Origin: Candidatus Borkfalkia faecigallinarum
GTDB lineage: Bacteria > Bacillota > Clostridia > Christensenellales > Borkfalkiaceae
Assembly (NCBI GenBank): GCA_019114625.1
Contig: DXFD01000041.1
Location: 1 to 39,304, forward strand
DNA length: 39,304 nucleotides
Direction of reading: 5' to 3'
The notes under the pieces were generated by a model that saw nothing but the letters and a program-made list of their open reading frames with translations, had not been told where the DNA came from and made no database searches. This document shows positions 16,792 through 23,986 of the stretch, one piece after another (within the stretch, counting starts at the first letter, position 1; every line of letters starts with the position of its first letter). The translations under genes and the position numbers were made by a program.

Positions 16792-18042
16792 ATGGAAATT
16801 CGTGAAAATATCGACCCAAACGGGGTCAAGGAAAAGATTTATATCCTGCAGCCGATCTTTGAGGACGACGCGCTCGCGATCCGTGACGAGGCGATCTCGC
16901 TGATCGAAAGCGCGGGCGCCCTCTACGCCGGAACTATTTTCCAAAAGATCCGCGAAGTGAATCCCGCCACGGTGATCGGGCCGGGCAAGTTGCAGGAATT
17001 GCGCGAGCGGTTGGATGGGCTGGACGTGACCGTCCTGTTCAACGGCGAGCTCTCCCCTTCCCAGACGCTGAACATCTCCGCCGCGCTCGACCATAAGAAG
17101 GTGATCGACCGCACGACGCTCATTCTGGATATCTTTGCACGCAGCGCCAGGAGCGGCGAAGGCAAATTACAGGTCGAGCTCGCCCAGCTGCAATACATGT
17201 ATCCGCGTTTGAAGGGAAAAGGCGAAGCGCTCTCGCGCCTCGGCGGCGGCATCGGGACGCGCGGCCCGGGCGAGACCAAGTTGGAGACGGACAGGCGGCG
17301 CATCCGTATGCGCATCGCTTATATAAAAGAGAGGCTCGCTTCGATGGAAAACCGTCGCGGGCTCGTCAACGCGCGGCGGGAAAAGGAAGGCGCGCGCCGC
17401 GTTTCGCTCGTGGGATACACCAATACGGGCAAATCGACGCTTTTGAACCTTTTGACGGGCGCCGACGTGCTCGCCGAGGACCGCTTATTTGCCACGCTCG
17501 ATCCGACGACGCGGCGGCTGACCATCGACGGCATCGACTTTCTCCTGACGGATACGGTCGGCTTTTTGCGGGAATTGCCGCATAACCTCATCTCCGCGTT
17601 CCATTCCACGCTGGAAAGCGCGCTGCACTGCGATCTCGTCCTCATCGTCTGCGACGCGAAGTCCGATTACGCGATGCAGCTGCAAACGACGCTCGACACG
17701 CTCCGCGAACTCGACTGTACGGCTCCCTACCAAGTCGTCATGAATAAATGCGAGGGCATCGCGTCCTTTGAAGAATATCCGCATGACGCCGTCTTTATTT
17801 CCGCCAAAGAGGGGCTCGGGATCGATCGGTTGAAGCAGAAAATCTTGGCGCATTTCGCCGCCGATTTTTCCGACCTGTACCTGTTCATCCCCTATGCGCG
17901 CATGGACGAATACGCCCGCGTCCGCGACCTCGCTTCCGAGAAAGACCTGCGCTACCGCGACGACGGCATTTCTCTGACGGCGCGCGTCCCCAAAAAATAT
18001 GCGCATAAGTTCGCCGCGTTCCAAACCGGACCAGCCGAATGA
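16792..18042 (+). CDS. hflX: Ribosome-associated GTPase HflX
   Basis: A 416-residue TRAFAC-class GTPase that binds 50S subunits; family members split or rescue stalled ribosomes. The N-terminal HflX domain (about 15-190) has VIGPGKLQEL, HKKVIDRTTLILDIFARSA and the glycine-rich segment GGGIGTRGPGETKLETDRR. The G domain has G1 GYTNTGKST (from residue 208), G3 DTVGFLRELP and G4 NKCE. The ATG at 16792 is chosen because family proteins start near here. An in-frame GTG at 16783 lies inside repeat copy 2. There is no SD: the repeat forms the 5' flank. It probably shares a transcript with the recombinase, 44 bases upstream. A clear terminator follows. Confidence 0.95.
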   Translation: MEIRENIDPNGVKEKIYILQPIFEDDALAIRDEAISLIESAGALYAGTIFQKIREVNPATVIGPGKLQELRERLDGLDVTVLFNGELSPSQTLNISAALDHKKVIDRTTLILDIFARSARSGEGKLQVELAQLQYMYPRLKGKGEALSRLGGGIGTRGPGETKLETDRRRIRMRIAYIKERLASMENRRGLVNARREKEGARRVSLVGYTNTGKSTLLNLLTGADVLAEDRLFATLDPTTRRLTIDGIDFLLTDTVGFLRELPHNLISAFHSTLESALHCDLVLIVCDAKSDYAMQLQTTLDTLRELDCTAPYQVVMNKCEGIASFEEYPHDAVFISAKEGLGIDRLKQKILAHFAADFSDLYLFIPYARMDEYARVRDLASEKDLRYRDDGISLTARVPKKYAHKFAAFQTGPAE

Positions 18043-18065
18043 TCGCATGACCGATAAAACAAAGA

Positions 18066-18098
18066 GACGTATGGGTCGCCCCATGTGTCTTTCCTTTT
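18066..18098 (+). terminator. Intrinsic terminator of hflX
   Basis: A 10-bp stem, GACGTATGGG (18066-18075) with CCCATGTGTC (18080-18089), has two G-T wobbles and the loop TCGC. It is followed by TTTCCTTTT. Confidence 0.85.
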
Positions 18099-18198
18099 AA
18101 TTGCATTTTTGCATGACGGAAACGCTTCTTTTTTATGATATCGCAACGCGTTGCCGCCGCGCAAAATTTGAGCGCGGGCGCGGCTATGTGGCTGATTT

Positions 18199-18260
18199 GC
18201 TTGACAAAATATGGGCATGTAGTCGATCCGCTTGACAAAATGTGGGCGAATTGTTACAAT
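18199..18260 (+). promoter_or_regulatory. Promoter of the B12 module with duplicated -35 region
   Basis: TTGACA (18232-18237), 17-base spacer and TACAAT (18255-18260) place the RNA start near 18267, just before the riboswitch. An 18-base sequence, GCTTGACAAAATRTGGGC, occurs twice: at 18199-18216 and at 18230-18247, where it covers the -35 box. The two copies are 31 bp apart, about three helical turns. The upstream copy has no matching -10, so it may be an operator or promoter remnant. Confidence 0.8.
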
Positions 18261-18274
18261 ATCCGAAAACTCAT

Positions 18275-18444
18275 GCGCACGGCGGTACGCCCCGACAAGA
18301 TACGGGCGTTTAAAAGGGAAGTCAGGGCCAATTGCCCCGCAGCCCCCGCTGCCGTTTCAGCGGCGCGCGCCGACCACTGCTCACGCGGGAAGGTCGATGC
18401 GCACGCAAACCGCTGTTGTAAGCCGGAAGACCTGCCCCGTGCGC
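18275..18444 (+). promoter_or_regulatory. Cobalamin (adenosylcobalamin-type) riboswitch aptamer
   Basis: Conserved cobalamin riboswitch elements occur in order: AAAAGGGAA (about 18311-18319), the B12-box-like GCAGCCCCCGCTGCCG, CCACTG followed by GGGAAGG, and AAGCCGGAAGACCTGCC (18420-18436). Stem P1 closes perfectly: GCGCACGG (18275-18282) with CCGTGCGC (18437-18444). It sits between a promoter and an intrinsic terminator, ahead of a transcobalamin-like lipoprotein and an ECF S component. Binding of B12 is expected to stop transcription before these genes. Confidence 0.93.
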
Positions 18445-18534
18445 CGAAGCCAGCCTTTCCGAGGGGATGCGGAAATGCGGAGCCTATGCCGCGGGCGCGG
18501 AGTCTTTTCGTGCGCCCTGCGGCGTCGTTTCCGT

Positions 18535-18571
18535 GCGCCCGGTCCTTGCCAAGGCCGGACGCTTTTTCTTT
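18535..18571 (+). terminator. Riboswitch-controlled intrinsic terminator
   Basis: The stem strands 18535-18547 and 18551-18562 pair around the loop GCC with one mismatch and one bulged T. They are followed by TTTTTCTTT (18563-18571). The 5' strand overlaps a second copy of CCGTGCGCC (18531-18539), the same bases as the 3' strand of P1. The 5' strand of P1 could pair with it and block the terminator when B12 is absent. Confidence 0.82.
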
Positions 18572-18599
18572 GCCGCAATTTTTACACGGGAGTGATATC

Positions 18600-19052
18600 A
18601 TGAAAAAACGACTGATCGCATGGAGCGGCGTTCTGCTCCTGACCTTCTTTTTCGTCGCCTGCACGCCGAGCGCCGGCGACGATGCGCGCTCATACCCGGT
18701 CACGGAAAACACGGCCGAGCTTGTCGTGTTCACCGCGCCGGACGATCTTGAGCCGATCTCTCTGAAAGAATATCTGGACGGGCTGACCGCGGCCGGTACG
18801 CTTACCTACACGATCGCGGACGGTATGATCACCTCGCTGAACGGTACCGAAAACGTCACGGGCGCCGCAGGCGGCAGTTACTGGATGATCTATTGCGATC
18901 TTTTGGAGAAGGATGGCGTCATCTATGCCGATCCCGCGTACAGCTATTCGTACAACGGGCTCGCGCTGGCGAGCAGCAGCTACGGCGCGGAAGGGCTGCC
19001 CGTCCTGGCCGGTTATACCTACGCCCTCGTATATGAGGAAATGTCGTGGTAA
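18600..19052 (+). CDS. Transcobalamin-like (DUF4430) lipoprotein, putative B12 capture protein
   Basis: 150 residues: a signal peptide with a lipid-attachment Cys (FVAC, C21), then one DUF4430 domain (about 35-150), related in fold to the C-terminal domain of animal cobalamin carriers. Visible family features are SLKEYLDGL, the segment DGMITSLNG, GGSYWMIYC and the terminal GYTYALVYEE. It is expected on the outer face of the membrane. The start follows GGGAGTGA by a few bases. It is the first gene after the cobalamin riboswitch and precedes an ECF S component. From this context I infer that it binds cobalamin or a corrinoid and hands it to the transporter. No binding residues can be named. Confidence 0.82.
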   Translation: MKKRLIAWSGVLLLTFFFVACTPSAGDDARSYPVTENTAELVVFTAPDDLEPISLKEYLDGLTAAGTLTYTIADGMITSLNGTENVTGAAGGSYWMIYCDLLEKDGVIYADPAYSYSYNGLALASSSYGAEGLPVLAGYTYALVYEEMSW

Positions 19053-19104
19053 AAGGCGGCAGGGATCGGGCGCGGCGGGCCGCCGCGGCGGCGGAGGTGC
19101 TGCC

Positions 19105-19866
19105 ATGAACGGTTTGCCGCGCGGACAGAGGCGCTCCGCCGCGCAGGAGATCGCCGCCTGCTCCGTCATGACGGCCATCCTGATCGCAGGGCAAGCCGTC
19201 TTTGCACAGGTCAGCGGCATCGAGATCGTCACCGTCCTCCTCCTGACCTTCTCCTGGAGCTTCGGTCCGAAGGACGGCGTCCTGGCGGCGGTCGCCTTTT
19301 CCCTGCTGCGCTGCTTTTTGTGGGGTTTTCACCCGCCTGCGATCGCCCTGTATCTCCTCTATTATCCCGCCTTTGCGCTCTTGTTCGGAACTTTGGGGAA
19401 GAGCTCGCCTCGCCGCTTTGCGGCCGCTCAATGCACGGCCGCCAACGGAGTGCTCATTCTGCTCGCTGCCGCGTGCGCGGTACTGGCGTCGACCGACACA
19501 TTGAAGCTGACCATGCTCGAAATCGAGACGATCCGCGCGCTGCTTTGGGTGATCTTTGCTCTCTGCGCCGCCCTGCTGCTCCTTCTGAACGGCGCGCTGC
19601 TCCTGCGCCGCGCCCTGCCGCGGGCGGAAGCGCTCGTCCGCGTCATCCCCGTCGTTGCGCTCGCGGCTCTTTGTACCGTATGCTTTACCCTGCTCGACGA
19701 CATCCTGACGCCGCTCTTTTACGGGATCGAATGTGGAAGCACGGCGTTCGTCTCCTATTTTTACGCATCCTTTCTTGCACTCGTTCCGCAGACGCTGTGC
19801 GCGATCGTCACGGTCGGCGCGCTGTTTTTCCCGCTGACGAGCACGTTTTCACGGATACGACATTAA
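19105..19866 (+). CDS. ECF transporter S component, probably for cobalamin
   Basis: A 253-residue integral membrane protein with about six hydrophobic segments. The order matches energy-coupling-factor substrate-binding (S) subunits: AACSVMTAILIAGQAVF, then SGIEIVTVLLLTFSWSFGPKDGVLA, then an LYYPAFALLFGTLG segment. GGAGGTG (19093-19099) lies 5 bases before the ATG, 52 bases after the DUF4430 gene, so both lie behind the same riboswitch. Cobalamin specificity is an inference from the riboswitch and the transcobalamin-like partner; the sequence alone shows only the family. The shared EcfA/EcfA'/EcfT module is not in the window and must be encoded elsewhere. Confidence 0.8.
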   Translation: MNGLPRGQRRSAAQEIAACSVMTAILIAGQAVFAQVSGIEIVTVLLLTFSWSFGPKDGVLAAVAFSLLRCFLWGFHPPAIALYLLYYPAFALLFGTLGKSSPRRFAAAQCTAANGVLILLAAACAVLASTDTLKLTMLEIETIRALLWVIFALCAALLLLLNGALLLRRALPRAEALVRVIPVVALAALCTVCFTLLDDILTPLFYGIECGSTAFVSYFYASFLALVPQTLCAIVTVGALFFPLTSTFSRIRH

Positions 19867-19874
19867 AAAACGAT

Positions 19875-19917
19875 CCCCAGCTGCCGAACGAAAATTCGAA
19901 AGCCGGGGAATTTTTTT
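19875..19917. terminator. Bidirectional terminator between convergent genes
   Basis: CCCCAGC (19875-19881) pairs with GCCGGGG (19902-19908) with one mismatch, and CGAA/TTCG pairs inside. T7 follows on the plus strand (19911-19917). On the minus strand the stem is followed by ATCGTTTTTT. It can end both the B12 module and the hydrolase transcript. Confidence 0.75.
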
Positions 19918-19966
19918 GCGAAAAAGCGGGCTGCTGCCCCTTGTCGCCGATCGGGCATACGGCAGG

Positions 19967-20992
19967 CTAATTGCGGGCTGACAAACAGCCGTCCAAAAAA
20001 GCGGCGATCTCCTGCATGACCTGCGGATCCTCTTCCGTCAGCAGCCGATAGTCGAGGGACGCATAATAATCTTTTAACTTGGCGCGATCGGAGCGGATCT
20101 CCTTCGGGATCGCGCCGAACTGCTCGTACATCGCGCGCTGGGTGCGGTCGGAGAGATAGGCATTGTGCCCCTTTTCCGGATATAGGATAAACTTCGTGTT
20201 CGCCCTGCGCGCGGCGACCTTGCGGATGCGTGCGCCGTTTTCGCGGTAGCGGACGGTCAGATCCCGCCCGCCGTACAGCAACAGGAGCGGCTGATTGGAG
20301 GCGCGCAAAGAGCGCAAACTGTTTTGATTGGCGTCTTTCCCGAATCGGCGGCGGTTGAAGAGCCAAAGCCAGCCGGAAAGCAGCGGCGCCAAAAAGGCAA
20401 AGCGGCCGAACGTCTTCTGCGCGGCGGCAGATGCGGAGGAAGCAAACCCGCAGATCGCGACGGCCGCCCGAACGTCCGGCTGAGCGGGAAGCGCGTTCAT
20501 GACGGAAAAGGCGCCCCACGAGTGCCCGACCAATACGATCGGCAGCGCCGAAAGCGCAGGCTGTGAACGGACGAACCGCAGCGCGGCCGCAATGTCGAGG
20601 GGGCCTTGGTCGAACCCGTCCGCCCTTCCGTCGCTCGCGCCGCAGCCCGTCATATCAAAACCGAGCACGAGATATCCGCAGCGCGCCAAAAAATCGATTT
20701 CTGTCGTGTATGCGAGATGACCCGCGCCGAGCCCGTGCACAAAAACAGCGAGCGCGCGCGGCTGCAGCCCCTCCTTCCGATATAAAAAGCCGCGCAGCGT
20801 GATGCCGGGAGCGGAGGAAAAGGAGACGGGGTTCGCCTGCAGCCCGACAAAATCCGATGCCTCAAAATAACGGACGTCGGGATTCCCGTCATACCGCTTT
20901 CCGAAAAAATGCCGATCGGTTCGCACGGCGGCGATCCATGTCGCGGCGGCCGCCGCGACGAGCACGGCAAGAAAAATGATCACCCAAAGCAT
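19967..20992 (-). CDS. Membrane-anchored alpha/beta hydrolase
   Basis: 341 residues with one N-terminal membrane segment (about 2-22), then an alpha/beta-hydrolase domain. The oxyanion-hole strand FVHGLGAG is followed by the nucleophile elbow GHSWG (S158), the acid D244 (YGGRDLTV) and H276 (EKGHNAY), a complete serine hydrolase triad. The cap region is short. The ATG at 20992 has AGAGGTGA about 5 bases upstream; a GTG three codons earlier overlaps that SD and is less likely. It is a single gene, divergent from the NlpC/P60 gene, with repeat copy 3 between them. The substrate is unknown; esterase, lysophospholipase or peptidase are all possible. Confidence 0.85.
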   Translation of the reverse strand: MLWVIIFLAVLVAAAAATWIAAVRTDRHFFGKRYDGNPDVRYFEASDFVGLQANPVSFSSAPGITLRGFLYRKEGLQPRALAVFVHGLGAGHLAYTTEIDFLARCGYLVLGFDMTGCGASDGRADGFDQGPLDIAAALRFVRSQPALSALPIVLVGHSWGAFSVMNALPAQPDVRAAVAICGFASSASAAAQKTFGRFAFLAPLLSGWLWLFNRRRFGKDANQNSLRSLRASNQPLLLLYGGRDLTVRYRENGARIRKVAARRANTKFILYPEKGHNAYLSDRTQRAMYEQFGAIPKEIRSDRAKLKDYYASLDYRLLTEEDPQVMQEIAAFLDGCLSARN

Positions 20993-21017
20993 GCCTATCA
21001 CCTCTGTTTTTCGCGGT

Positions 21018-21044
21018 CTATGTCAGACATAGTACTTCGCAAAT
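21018..21044 (+). repeat. Dispersed 27-bp dyad repeat, copy 3
   Basis: Begins CTATGTCAGACATA, a perfect inverted repeat TATGTC-A-GACATA (21019-21031). It overlaps the core CATAGTACT and ends TCGCAAAT. It lies in the intergenic region between the divergent hydrolase and NlpC/P60 genes, 26 bp upstream of the hydrolase start. Homologous to the copies at 12265 (reverse), 16764 and 31025. Confidence 0.85.
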
Positions 21045-21077
21045 CCTGATTTTTCGCAAAATGGAAAAATTTTTGCA

Positions 21078-21106
21078 TTGATTTTTTGTATTATTTTTGT
21101 TATCAT
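21078..21106 (+). promoter_or_regulatory. Promoter of the NlpC/P60 gene
   Basis: TTGATT (21078-21083), 17-base spacer and TATCAT (21101-21106), in very AT-rich DNA 20 bases before the start codon. Confidence 0.7.
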
Positions 21107-21125
21107 ACGTCTTGGAGGTGAACGC

Positions 21126-22058
21126 ATGATGAACAACAAAGCCTATCGCATCTTTGCCGTGCTGCTCGCCGCGATCATCCTCGCGGTCGGGATCGCCCTG
21201 TTCACGACCGGCTCTTTCGAGCGGCAGAGCGACATCACGGCCGACGACCCGAACGAGGATGACGAGCCGGAGGCAGACGACGAAGGCGCTCCGCCAACGG
21301 CAGGCCCCTCCCCCGATCCGCCCGAACCGGAGCCGCCTGCCGGCGGCGAAAGCGATACGGGACCGCCCGGGGAGGACTCGGAAGAGAATCCGGGTGAGAA
21401 CCCGGAACCGCCCGCAGACGACGCGGTCTACGTCCGCGCAAAGGTCGACCAACTGCAAGTCCGCAAGGGACCGGGCACGGAACACAGGTCGCTCGGCTCG
21501 CTCGACGAGGGAGATATGGTGACGCTCCTCGCCGCGGAGGGAAACTGGTACCGCACAAAATATCGAAACCAAATCGCCTATATCAGCGCCGATCGACGGT
21601 ACACAGAGCGATATGAGATCGAAAAGAATCGCTCCGAATCGGTGGAACGGGTTATCCGATACGGATACGACCTGCTCGGGTCTCCTTACGTTTACGGAGC
21701 GACGCGCTATCACGACGGGAGCGGAAAAAAACTGAGCGGCTTCGACCCGGCAAAATACGATTGCTCCTCCTTCGTCCAATACATCTTCTACCGCGGCGCA
21801 TCCGTCCTTTTGCCGATGACGACGCGGACACAGATCGCGCGGGGCCGCTTTGTGCCGCGCAGCGCGATCGCCCGCGGCGACCTGCTCTTCTTTACCAACG
21901 AGCAGCGCTACGATTATACGGGCATCGAGCGCGTGGGACACGTCGCTCTCTATCTCGGCAGCAACTACATCCTGCACACCGCGTCCGATCACGCCGTGAT
22001 CGAGCAGATCAGCGCCAAGCGCTGGAGCTATTATATCGAAGCGCGGCGGATTTTATAA
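21126..22058 (+). CDS. Secreted SH3 - NlpC/P60 cell-wall endopeptidase
   Basis: 310 residues. The order is: N-terminal membrane anchor or signal (about 5-26), a low-complexity Asp/Glu/Pro/Gly linker (about 30-98), a bacterial SH3 domain (about 100-160; VRAKVDQLQVRKGPGTEHR) and a C-terminal NlpC/P60 domain. The catalytic residues are visible: C213 (YDCSSFVQY), H272 (VGHVALYLG) and H284 (LHTASDHAV). It probably cuts peptidoglycan stem peptides (gamma-D-Glu-meso-Dpm type bonds). GGAGGTGA (21114-21121) lies 4 bases before this ATG and 7 before the next ATG (21129), so either can be the start. The acidic linker probably spans the wall. Single-gene transcript. Confidence 0.9.
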   Translation: MMNNKAYRIFAVLLAAIILAVGIALFTTGSFERQSDITADDPNEDDEPEADDEGAPPTAGPSPDPPEPEPPAGGESDTGPPGEDSEENPGENPEPPADDAVYVRAKVDQLQVRKGPGTEHRSLGSLDEGDMVTLLAAEGNWYRTKYRNQIAYISADRRYTERYEIEKNRSESVERVIRYGYDLLGSPYVYGATRYHDGSGKKLSGFDPAKYDCSSFVQYIFYRGASVLLPMTTRTQIARGRFVPRSAIARGDLLFFTNEQRYDYTGIERVGHVALYLGSNYILHTASDHAVIEQISAKRWSYYIEARRIL

Positions 22059-22114
22059 ACAGACGATTTTCGAAACGGCTTTGCTGATTTTGAGAAAAGG
22101 CTTTTGCGAGGGCG

Positions 22115-22146
22115 CAAAAAAATCGGCCGCCCAACCCGCGGCCGAT
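22115..22146 (-). terminator. Intrinsic terminator of the HD gene
   Basis: A perfect 9-bp stem, ATCGGCCGC (22122-22130) with GCGGCCGAT (22138-22146), has a 7-base loop. On the minus strand it is followed by a run of seven T (A tract 22115-22121). It lies just after the HD gene stop. Confidence 0.9.
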
Positions 22147-22154
22147 CCAAACTT

Positions 22155-22826
22155 TTATAAGAGGCGTACCCCGTTGATCACGAGCGCAAAAGTTTTTCCT
22201 AAGAAGGCAGCCGCGCGGCGGCAAAGCTGCATCCGGTTAAAGTATATCTCGAAATAATCCATGACGGGGCATTTCAGCGTATCGATCTGGATATCGAGCA
22301 CGATCTCGCTCGTCTCCGGATGCACGTCGACGCGCGAGCGCTCGGCGGCGAGATTGACGCGGTCATGGATGTTCTGTTCCCCCATGCTCATGCGCGTCGT
22401 GTTGTGGCGCACGCGGCTCTTATGCACGTCCGCCTTGTCCGCGATGATGAGCGCTGACGTGACGTCGCTCACGGGCAGCCCTTCCTTTTCGTCGTGATTG
22501 CCGATCGCCATCATCACTTCGGCCGCGTCGAGGTATTCCATACCCATGCGCGTCAGGATCTTGTACGCGAGCAGCGCGCCCGACTGGGCGTGGCCCGCGC
22601 GGTTGACGCTGTTGCCGATGTCGTGCAGGTATCCCGCGATCCGCGCGAGCTCCACGCGCCGCGCGTCGCCGCCGACTTTTTGCATGATCTCGCCCGCCCA
22701 GCGGCTGACGATGCTCGAATGGCGCACCGAATGCTCGGTAAAGCCGAGGGCCTCGATCTGGCTCTCGGCGATGTGCATGATCGCCTTCACTTCGGCATCG
22801 TTTTTGACATCCGCGACCGTGAGCAA
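22155..22826 (-). CDS. HD-domain phosphohydrolase
   Basis: A 223-residue HD-superfamily protein. Metal-binding residues are visible: the H of VRHSSIV, the HD pair in GYLHDIGN, HD in AIGNHDEKEG and the D of IIADKADVHKSR. Such proteins hydrolyse phosphate esters or nucleotides, but the substrate cannot be told. The C-terminal part (about 150-223) is a beta-rich extension (SEIVLDIQIDTLKCPVMDYFE) of unknown role. The start is a TTG at 22826, with GGAGGA about 10 bases upstream inside the end of the PfkB-family gene and 3 bases between the genes. Tight coupling suggests a shared function with the sugar kinase, perhaps removal of a phosphorylated metabolite. Confidence 0.82.
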   Translation of the reverse strand: MLTVADVKNDAEVKAIMHIAESQIEALGFTEHSVRHSSIVSRWAGEIMQKVGGDARRVELARIAGYLHDIGNSVNRAGHAQSGALLAYKILTRMGMEYLDAAEVMMAIGNHDEKEGLPVSDVTSALIIADKADVHKSRVRHNTTRMSMGEQNIHDRVNLAAERSRVDVHPETSEIVLDIQIDTLKCPVMDYFEIYFNRMQLCRRAAAFLGKTFALVINGVRLL

Positions 22827-22829
22827 CGC

Positions 22830-23753
22830 TTAAAATTCCTCCACTTTGATGTTTGCGAAAATTTCGTCGTATTTTTCCTTCGTAAAGGAGATCTGCCCAA
22901 AGGTCGTCACCGTCGCGGTGCCCGCGGCGACACCCGCCCGCAAGATCTCGTTGAGGGGGGCGCCCTGTTCGAGCATCATGGCTGCCGCGGCGACCATGCC
23001 GTCGCCCGCGCCGACCGTCGAATTGATCGCGACGTTGATGCTCTTGCAATAGTAATTTTTGCTGCCGTCGGTGATGATCGCGCCGCGCTTGCCCAGCGAG
23101 AGCAGGACGCGCTTGGCGCCCTTGTCCAGCAGCGCGTAGCAGCCCTTGAGCATATCCTCGCGCGACTTGAATTCCTGCTGCAGCGTGCTCTGCAGTTCGT
23201 CCTTGTTGGGTTTGACCAGATCCAGCCCCGTGCTCAGCGCGGCCAGCAGCTTCGCCCCTTCCGTATCGGCGATCTTCAGCGTGTTCGGCGCCGCGACGGA
23301 AAAGAGGCGGGAATAGTAACCGCTCTCCACGCCCTGCGGCAGGCTGCCGGAAACGATCATGACGCTGCAAGTCTTGGAAAGATTTCCGACAATGTCGACC
23401 AGCTCGTCCTGCTTGTGTTCGCTGATACATTCGCCGACGTCGTTGACTTCGGTGAGCATGGACTTGTTGTCGATAAACTTGTAGTTCTCGCGGACGCGGC
23501 CCTTGTTCCAGACAAAGACGCTCGGCACGCCTTCGCGGTCGAGGGCCTGCTCGAACTGGGAACCGTTTTCATTGTACATGAAGCCCGTCGCGTAGCTCTG
23601 CCCGTGCAGGCGCGCCACGCCGATCGCGACGTTGAGCGCCGCGCCGGTAAAACTCAGCGTCTTGTTCTTGACGTGATTGATCTTGCCGACGTTGAGCGAA
23701 TCGACTTCGATCGTAACGTCCGTGCATGGATTCAAACAGACTGTCAGGATCAT
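22830..23753 (-). CDS. PfkB-family sugar kinase (1-phosphofructokinase / tagatose-6-P kinase group)
   Basis: 307 residues of the ribokinase fold, closest in pattern to FruK/LacC: it starts MILTVCLNPCTDVTIEVD and has SGSLPQGV, DLVKPNKDEL and a C-terminal anion hole TVGAGDGM with the catalytic Asp. Two deviations are seen. The usual GGKGxNVA near residue 37 reads TGAALNVA, without the Lys, and GAGDS reads GAGDG. No fructose PTS lies nearby. It has its own good promoter and is coupled to the HD gene. It may act on fructose-1-P, tagatose-6-P or another phosphorylated sugar; the substrate is not settled by sequence. Confidence 0.85.
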   Translation of the reverse strand: MILTVCLNPCTDVTIEVDSLNVGKINHVKNKTLSFTGAALNVAIGVARLHGQSYATGFMYNENGSQFEQALDREGVPSVFVWNKGRVRENYKFIDNKSMLTEVNDVGECISEHKQDELVDIVGNLSKTCSVMIVSGSLPQGVESGYYSRLFSVAAPNTLKIADTEGAKLLAALSTGLDLVKPNKDELQSTLQQEFKSREDMLKGCYALLDKGAKRVLLSLGKRGAIITDGSKNYYCKSINVAINSTVGAGDGMVAAAAMMLEQGAPLNEILRAGVAAGTATVTTFGQISFTKEKYDEIFANIKVEEF

Positions 23754-23838
23754 CTTTCTCTTTCCATCCTTCTATCCGACCCGCGTCGCCGTACATGCCA
23801 AACCGCAAGGCCGACGCAAAGGCGATTTTCTACCTACT

Positions 23839-23867
23839 ATTATATTACAGTCAAGAAATAATTTCAA
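23839..23867 (-). promoter_or_regulatory. Promoter of the PfkB-family kinase and HD genes
   Basis: On the minus strand: TTGAAA (23867-23862), 17-base spacer and TATAAT (23844-23839). The leader of about 80 bases runs to the ATG at 23753; no known riboswitch is recognised in it. Confidence 0.85.
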
Positions 23868-23937
23868 GACTATATTGCAACTTTTTTGTACTTTTTTATA
23901 AGAATAAAAGACTCGATGCTTTCAAAACGCGCCCAAA

Positions 23938-23967
23938 CGGAAAACGGCCGCCCGATCCGGGCGGCCG
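23938..23967 (-). terminator. Terminator of pfkA
   Basis: A perfect 10-bp stem, CGGCCGCCCG (23945-23954) with CGGGCGGCCG (23958-23967), has the loop ATC. On the minus strand it is followed by TTTTCCGTTT. It lies 20 bases after the pfkA stop. Confidence 0.8.
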
Positions 23968-23986
23968 CCTTGCTCGATCATCCCGA

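Noticed and set aside
18135-18599. Apparent 155-codon N-terminal extension of the DUF4430 gene
   Set aside because: This stretch holds the promoter, cobalamin aptamer and terminator. The real start at 18600 has its own SD and signal peptide.
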